The notes under the pieces are model-generated. The model did not search any database, was not told the origin of the DNA, and saw only the letters and a program-made list of their open reading frames with translations. Shown one piece after another: positions 59,238-64,000 of a DNA stretch of 64,000 nt; position 1 is the first letter of the stretch; each line of letters begins with the position of its first letter. The position numbers and the translations under genes were made by a program. This DNA comes from JAQUOA01 sp037443785 (GTDB lineage Bacteria > Bacteroidota > Ignavibacteria > UBA10030 > UBA8401): contig JBBINR010000014.1 in the NCBI GenBank assembly GCA_037443785.1, forward strand, positions 1-64,000, in the 5' to 3' direction.

Positions 59238-61003
59238 TTTTTCCTCCGCCGAATAATTGTTCGACGCGTAACTTCATAGAGAACATTGCAGCGGATAAGT
59301 GTGCTTTGTCGATGTGATGCAATAACAATTGTTTTTTTCTGTTTCTTTAAATTCCCTAAAAGATTTACAAATTCCTGTTCTGATTTTCTGTCGAGTCCGC
59401 TGGTAGGTTCATCAAACACAATGACAGGGGTATTTCTGTATAATGCCCGGGCTATTGCTATGCGTTGCTGTTGTCCGCCCGAAATCTGTTTCCCGTTCTC
59501 TCCAATAATCGTGAGAATTCCTTCCGGTAAAGAGGCGATAAAATCATCAAGGCCAACGGCTTGAAGTGCATCGGTCACCTTACGCGAATCGATGTTTTGA
59601 AAAGGGATTCCAAACGCAACGTTCTCTTGTATCGACGCATTCAATATAAAAGGATGCTGCGGAACAAATGCAAACAATGTCCGCCATGAATCATCATTGA
59701 TTCCCTTTTCAGGAATATCGTCAAGGAAAAGAGTTCCATTGGTAGGTTTTAATATTCCCATCGTCAACAAGAGCAGCGACGTTTTTCCCGAGCCTGTTTT
59801 TCCAATAATTCCGGTGATTTTTCCTTTTTCAATTTTCATTGAAGCATTACGAAATAGTTCATTCTTTCGTTCAGGATAACCGAAAGAACAATCTTTTATT
59901 TCAAGTGAACGATGAAATTCTTGAACATTCGTTTTCTTGTTTTTTGGGTTTTCGTAAGATACCATCGGCTGCAGGATATCAATCGTGTATTCATACGTAC
60001 GTATGTGCGACCAGAGTATTAAAATTTTGTTGAGTGATGGGATAACGCGATAGGCATATAATACGATCAAGACGAGAAGAGCGATAAAAGACGATGTCGC
60101 ACCGGCGTCAAAAAATGAAACAATCGAAATAACAAATAATATCCCGCCGACAAGAAATATTTCCGACAGCTTTGCTGGCAGAGCATTGCTGGTATTCAAC
60201 AATGCTAATTGGCGATTAACCCTTGTCTGAAGATTGTTATGGTGATCAATAAAATATTTTTCCACGTGAAAAACTTTCGCCTCGATAAAACTCTGCAGTG
60301 CGCCGCCCAGCGATACAAGGTTTTCATTATGCGTATGCTGTACTGTCTCTTTTAACTCTTGAAGTCTTGCTGTGCTTATTCTGCGGACGACGGCGATCAG
60401 CGGAATAATAATAATGAGTGTTGAAAAAAATACAACGATATGATACATGGCGAGGAGTCCGGTAAAAAGAATGATGACCATGAGTTCTGACAACAGTGTC
60501 ATGCTGCCTAAAATAATATGCTGTGAAAATTCAATAGGTGCATAGGCGATTTCGCGCAACAAAACAGAGGAATTGGTTTTCTGCTGTGCAAGATAGTCTA
60601 GTGAAAAATATTCTCGTAATTTCTTCTCTGAAAGTTCGGCAGCGAGAGCAAAGACAAAATTATTCGATCTCGCATACATTCTGTAGCCCGCATAGTTTTT
60701 TACGATAAACAGCACTGTAACAATAACGGACAAGATTAATGTCCGTTGAAACTGCGTGAAAATTTCGATTGGTTTAATACTGAAGAAATTATCCTGAACA
60801 AATATTTCGGGGCGAAGAATAAACTGAATGAGAGGAATCAAACTGGCGAGCGTAAACATTTCCAAAAAGGAATTGAATCCCATCCACACGACGAATTGTT
60901 GATAGTGTTTTCGTTGAGTTTTGGATAACAATGCCGAGATTTTGGTGATATCGCTTTTACGTTGACCAAAATATCGGCGTATATGATCGTAGGACAATGC
61001 CAC
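59234..61003 (-). CDS. ABC transporter, fused permease and ATPase (exporter type)
   Basis: The 589-residue half-transporter has about six N-terminal membrane helices (FNSFLEMFTLASLIPLIQFIL, LILSVIVTVLFIV, LMVIILFTGLLAMYHIVVFF, IFLVGGILFVISIVSFF, FIALLVLIVLYAY). The C-terminal nucleotide-binding domain has Walker A GKTGSGKTS (about residue 402), Q-loop VPQHPFIL, signature ISGGQQQRIAIARAL (about 504) and Walker B VIVFDEPTSGLD. It works as a homodimer or heterodimer to export lipid-linked sugars, lipids or small molecules. It is flanked by a methyltransferase upstream and the deaminase downstream. Confidence 0.93.
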   Translation of the reverse strand: MALSYDHIRRYFGQRKSDITKISALLSKTQRKHYQQFVVWMGFNSFLEMFTLASLIPLIQFILRPEIFVQDNFFSIKPIEIFTQFQRTLILSVIVTVLFIVKNYAGYRMYARSNNFVFALAAELSEKKLREYFSLDYLAQQKTNSSVLLREIAYAPIEFSQHIILGSMTLLSELMVIILFTGLLAMYHIVVFFSTLIIIIPLIAVVRRISTARLQELKETVQHTHNENLVSLGGALQSFIEAKVFHVEKYFIDHHNNLQTRVNRQLALLNTSNALPAKLSEIFLVGGILFVISIVSFFDAGATSSFIALLVLIVLYAYRVIPSLNKILILWSHIRTYEYTIDILQPMVSYENPKNKKTNVQEFHRSLEIKDCSFGYPERKNELFRNASMKIEKGKITGIIGKTGSGKTSLLLLTMGILKPTNGTLFLDDIPEKGINDDSWRTLFAFVPQHPFILNASIQENVAFGIPFQNIDSRKVTDALQAVGLDDFIASLPEGILTIIGENGKQISGGQQQRIAIARALYRNTPVIVFDEPTSGLDRKSEQEFVNLLGNLKKQKKTIVIASHRQSTLIRCNVLYEVTRRTIIRRRKK

Positions 61004-61006
61004 GGC

Positions 61007-61822
61007 CTAATCGTTTTTTTGAAGTGTTACAATAATATGATCTGCCCACCTGTTCAACGGACGTATTCCCGCCCATCGTTCGTCAAATGCCGTCAGCGAC
61101 CGATACAGTCGTGGAAATTTTCCCGGAAATTTTTCCATGTACGGCGGCGGCGAAACACTTGCCAGCCCTCTCACGTGAATAGTCTTGTATTTTTCAGCGA
61201 AGCTTCTTTTAATATCAGAAAATGTGTGATAGTATGTTTTAAAATAATGTCCTTCGACGTGAGCCATAATTCCGTCAGGATGAAACCGCCTGAACGCCAA
61301 AGAAAAATTGCCTTTTAAAAGATGCAGCATTTCCCACGGACAAATGACAGGCATGATAACAAGCGTAACAAATGCACCGGGATGTAAAACATAAAGTAAT
61401 TGCTCTGCTACGGCAGAGAGATCATCGATGCAATTCAATCCGCCAAAATTGGAAAATGCGTGATGAAATTTTTTCGGCGACAGAGAAGATAATTTTGTAA
61501 ATGAGCATTGCCGAGTAGAAATTTTTTCGGTGAGATGCAACGCAGAAATTTTCTTTTTGATTTCCCCGACCATTCCTTCGGAGAGGTCGACAGCGGTTAT
61601 GGCATACCCTTGTTGAGCAAAATAGACTGCATCAATTCCGGTTCCCGCATTGATATCCAGCAGCGAGTCTCCCGGACGTAAAAACTGTTCCATATGGAGA
61701 TGAACTTGTTTCCGCATCCATTGTAAAATGGTATTCTGGTGTTCATAGCGGTCGAACAACGGCGCCTGTGAAGAAAACGCCTTGTTGACATCATCAAATT
61801 GAGAGTGCACAGATTCGGTCAT
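61007..61822 (-). CDS. Class I SAM-dependent methyltransferase
   Basis: The 271-residue protein has motif I LDINAGTGIDAVYFAQQG (about residues 53-70), motif II ITAVDLSEGM and a following HHAFSNFGGLNCIDDLSAV segment. It transfers a methyl group from SAM; the substrate could be a lipid, sugar or small metabolite. The radical SAM stop (TAA) abuts its ATG with no gap, and only 3 bases separate it from the ABC gene, so it is firmly in the operon. Confidence 0.9.
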   Translation of the reverse strand: MTESVHSQFDDVNKAFSSQAPLFDRYEHQNTILQWMRKQVHLHMEQFLRPGDSLLDINAGTGIDAVYFAQQGYAITAVDLSEGMVGEIKKKISALHLTEKISTRQCSFTKLSSLSPKKFHHAFSNFGGLNCIDDLSAVAEQLLYVLHPGAFVTLVIMPVICPWEMLHLLKGNFSLAFRRFHPDGIMAHVEGHYFKTYYHTFSDIKRSFAEKYKTIHVRGLASVSPPPYMEKFPGKFPRLYRSLTAFDERWAGIRPLNRWADHIIVTLQKND

Positions 61823-63286
61823 TTATTGTTTTGCTAATGATGTCAGCCGGAGATAATCGATGCAAACACCGGGAAGATGAAGACCAAGCGACAAAATTCT
61901 TCTGATATCTTTCTTTGTCGGCAGTTGCTGAAAGAGAAATATTTTTTTTACAATTTCTGCAGCCCTATGAATACGGAAAATTCTGTGCACATATCGATGC
62001 AGCCTTTTGTAAAAAGCTGCAGAATATGTACCGTGATACATCATGGCGAGGTCGTTGGAATCAATCCAATTCTGTTTCTCTTTCAATTCCGATTTTACTT
62101 TTTCATAAAATGACGTGCCCGGCAGCGGGTACGAAACTGAAATGCCAATGTCATCAGGCATTGATTTTTTTACCATGTGAATCGTCGCCCGGATGTCATC
62201 CATCGTTTCAGCGCGGTATCCAAATTGAAGGAAGAATGCCGTTTTGATACCGAACTGTTTCAGTTTTCTCCGCGCTTCATAAATTTGCTGAAGCGTAATC
62301 CCTTTTTCCATTGCATCAAGAATTTTTTGCGATCCGGATTCTGCCCCAATCCACACTTCATCGCATCCCGCTGCCGCGAGCGATTCAATAGTATTTCCCT
62401 GCAATAATAAATCAGCGCGGGATTGAATTTTAAACCGGACAGCAATATTGTTTTCTTTCAACAGCGCTGCAAATTGCTGTACCCACCCCGGTTTCAGCCC
62501 GAAAATATCGTCAGCAAACCAAAAGTGATCTGGCTGTACAAGGTCAAGGATATACTGCATTTCAGCAACAACATTTTCAGGCGACCGCGCATTATAGACT
62601 TGTCCATAAATCGGTTTCGCGCACCAATTGCAATGATAGGGACATCCACGGGTGGTAACAATATTCACAGAAAAATACCCGTGACGTTTCATCCATGCAT
62701 CACGATATTTTTTTGCCTCGATAAGATGCCACGCGGGCATCGGTAAAGCATCCAGATTTTTTAGAACATCGCGCTTCGTTGTTCTTTCAATTTTGCCATG
62801 CCTTGTGAAGGCAACTCCTGCAATATCAAAAAAGTCATCATTATTGTTACGCAATTTGTGATCACATACTTCAAATAATGTGTGCTCTCCTTCTCCAATA
62901 ATCACAATATCCGCGCCATTGTTGAGATAGCGTTCATAATGATCTGCGGCGTCCGAGCCATGAATAACGACAAATACTCCCAATGCTTTAGCAATACGAG
63001 TCATACCAAAAGCCGCTTCACGCATTCTCATCAGGCACATCTTGTTGAGATAATTAAAATCGTCATCATAGATTGCAAGAAGTTTTGGTCGGTGTGTTTG
63101 CAGTGCAGTATGAATTTCTTCTTCGGAGGCTGCCAGCATCGTATCAAAAAACCGAACAGAAAAATTTTTTGATTCCAAGTAACTGGCGGCATACAGTGTT
63201 CCAAGCGGCGGATACGGCATCATTGCTTGCTCTTGCTTCGGATCAAAATGAATGAAGAACGAATGTGTAAGGAGGATGTCCGTCAT
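61823..63286 (-). CDS. B12-binding-domain radical SAM protein
   Basis: The 487-residue enzyme begins with a cobalamin-binding-like Rossmann region (PPLGTLYAASYLESKNFSVRFFDT; VVIHGSDAADHYERYLNNGADIVIIGEGEHTL) and then a radical SAM core with the [4Fe-4S] motif TTRGCPYHCNWCAK (Cys at about residues 213, 217 and 220). A C-terminal helical region follows. Such proteins catalyse methylations or rearrangements at unreactive carbons on lipids, sugars or peptides. The start overlaps the upstream nucleotidyltransferase stop (ATGA). Confidence 0.9.
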   Translation of the reverse strand: MTDILLTHSFFIHFDPKQEQAMMPYPPLGTLYAASYLESKNFSVRFFDTMLAASEEEIHTALQTHRPKLLAIYDDDFNYLNKMCLMRMREAAFGMTRIAKALGVFVVIHGSDAADHYERYLNNGADIVIIGEGEHTLFEVCDHKLRNNNDDFFDIAGVAFTRHGKIERTTKRDVLKNLDALPMPAWHLIEAKKYRDAWMKRHGYFSVNIVTTRGCPYHCNWCAKPIYGQVYNARSPENVVAEMQYILDLVQPDHFWFADDIFGLKPGWVQQFAALLKENNIAVRFKIQSRADLLLQGNTIESLAAAGCDEVWIGAESGSQKILDAMEKGITLQQIYEARRKLKQFGIKTAFFLQFGYRAETMDDIRATIHMVKKSMPDDIGISVSYPLPGTSFYEKVKSELKEKQNWIDSNDLAMMYHGTYSAAFYKRLHRYVHRIFRIHRAAEIVKKIFLFQQLPTKKDIRRILSLGLHLPGVCIDYLRLTSLAKQ

Positions 63287-64000
63287 ACAAATAATCGCAA
63301 ACCAAGCGACGCAAGCTTTTCATGATATCGACGTTCAATTCGATTTTTATGGTCTAAGCTCCATGCGGATGACGTCGCGGGCGAGCTGTTAAACAATGCC
63401 GATATTTTTTGGTCATCAAGATGAGAATATTTGTTTTTCCAATAGCGGATATGATACTTCATTAATCCCTTGTCAATTTTTTGCAGGGGGAAAATCGACA
63501 TCACCATTTCTATTGCCTGCTGCACCATTGAACGTCGCGATGAAAGTAATGGTGTGGTGCTTTCGATGGAAGAAAATTTCGGCAAATATTCTTTTGTCCA
63601 TTCGTTTGTGAGCCGAAACTTGCGGTATAGATCTTCATTCCAGATCGGTTTTGTCGTCACGAGTTCGATTGCAGAAAAATATGATCGTTCCGCAAGCAGC
63701 AACCCATCTTCCGAAACGTAAAAGTTTGTGCAAAAATATTTCGAACTTCCCAAAAGGAATATTTTACGGAACAATGTCAACAGTGTCTTGCTGATCCATA
63801 ATCTTTCTCGTTTTGTGACAATCATGAAATCAATATCGCTTGAACTGGTGGCAACATTTTTTGACAATGAACCGGTAATAAAGATTGCCCTGATAAATGG
63901 AAATTGTTTTATAAGAAATGAAGCTATTCGGGCCTGGCGCATCATCTTCCGCGCACAAATTTCATTAGCCAGCCGGTCCTGGATTGACTCCGCTTTTGAA
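63283..64000 (-). CDS. Nucleotidyltransferase-domain protein (5' end outside window)
   Basis: The open frame extends beyond base 64000: eighteen codons before ATG 63945 read as normal protein (SKAESIQDRLANEI...), so the start is outside the window. The catalytic fold has FITGSLSKNVATSSSDIDFMIVTK, with the G-S and D-x-D of the polymerase-beta superfamily, and a charged helical C-terminus. Minimal nucleotidyltransferases of this kind are often uncharacterised; some modify sugars or antibiotics. It is the first visible gene of the operon that continues with the radical SAM enzyme. Confidence 0.8.
   Translation of the reverse strand, partial: SKAESIQDRLANEICARKMMRQARIASFLIKQFPFIRAIFITGSLSKNVATSSSDIDFMIVTKRERLWISKTLLTLFRKIFLLGSSKYFCTNFYVSEDGLLLAERSYFSAIELVTTKPIWNEDLYRKFRLTNEWTKEYLPKFSSIESTTPLLSSRRSMVQQAIEMVMSIFPLQKIDKGLMKYHIRYWKNKYSHLDDQKISALFNSSPATSSAWSLDHKNRIERRYHEKLASLGLRLFV

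Overview
The window looks like a chromosome fragment from the Bacteroidota/Ignavibacteria side of the FCB group. Nine genes end in a type IX secretion (T9SS) C-terminal sorting domain of the Asn-Tyr-Pro-Asn-Pro-Phe-Asn-Pro type, there are very large periplasmic-propeller histidine kinases, and one good promoter match has the TAnnTTTG form typical of these bacteria. No gene identifies the species.

Layout. 1-5.3 kb (+): 3' part of an acyl-CoA synthetase, a LOG-family/RidA/RsgA operon and an Ig-like lipoprotein. 5.3-10.9 kb (-): PLP sulfur-amino-acid enzyme, cell-wall amidase and YajQ in one tight unit, preceded by an Ogg2/MutY oxidised-guanine repair pair and a response regulator. 11.2-12.7 kb (+): tRNA-Arg(TCT) and a PAS histidine kinase. 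12.7-16.2 kb (-): a korDABC 2-oxoacid:ferredoxin oxidoreductase operon with two extra small genes. 16.4-54 kb (almost all -): secreted or surface T9SS proteins, including a GH53-GH31 glycan-degrading pair, interleaved with three propeller histidine kinase/LuxR-type regulator pairs. 54.5-56.2 kb: glnS. 56.5-58.7 kb (+): two glycosyltransferases. 58.7-64 kb (-): an overlapping operon of nucleotidyltransferase, B12-type radical SAM enzyme, methyltransferase, ABC exporter and a membrane-tethered deaminase.

The main discovery is at 50,232-53,602. A 3,371-bp IS1595-type transposon has inserted into a T9SS gene. It has about 25-bp imperfect terminal inverted repeats and a perfect 8-bp target duplication (GTACGAAG). 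Removing the element and one duplication copy rejoins the signal-peptide half (to the right) and the sorting-domain half (to the left) in the same reading frame, giving a predicted 986-residue protein. Besides the transposase and a 46-codon companion ORF, the element carries two unrecognised passenger genes and two plus-strand stretches that look like small structured RNAs ending in strong terminators, although no protein gene lies on that strand.

Other points: several linkers in T9SS genes are built from short palindromic or 7-bp tandem repeats carried in frame; a decayed sorting-domain fragment sits beside an intact paralogue; and the three sensor/regulator pairs alternate with surface-protein genes. 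This suggests that this part of the genome is devoted to sensing and attacking extracellular substrates.
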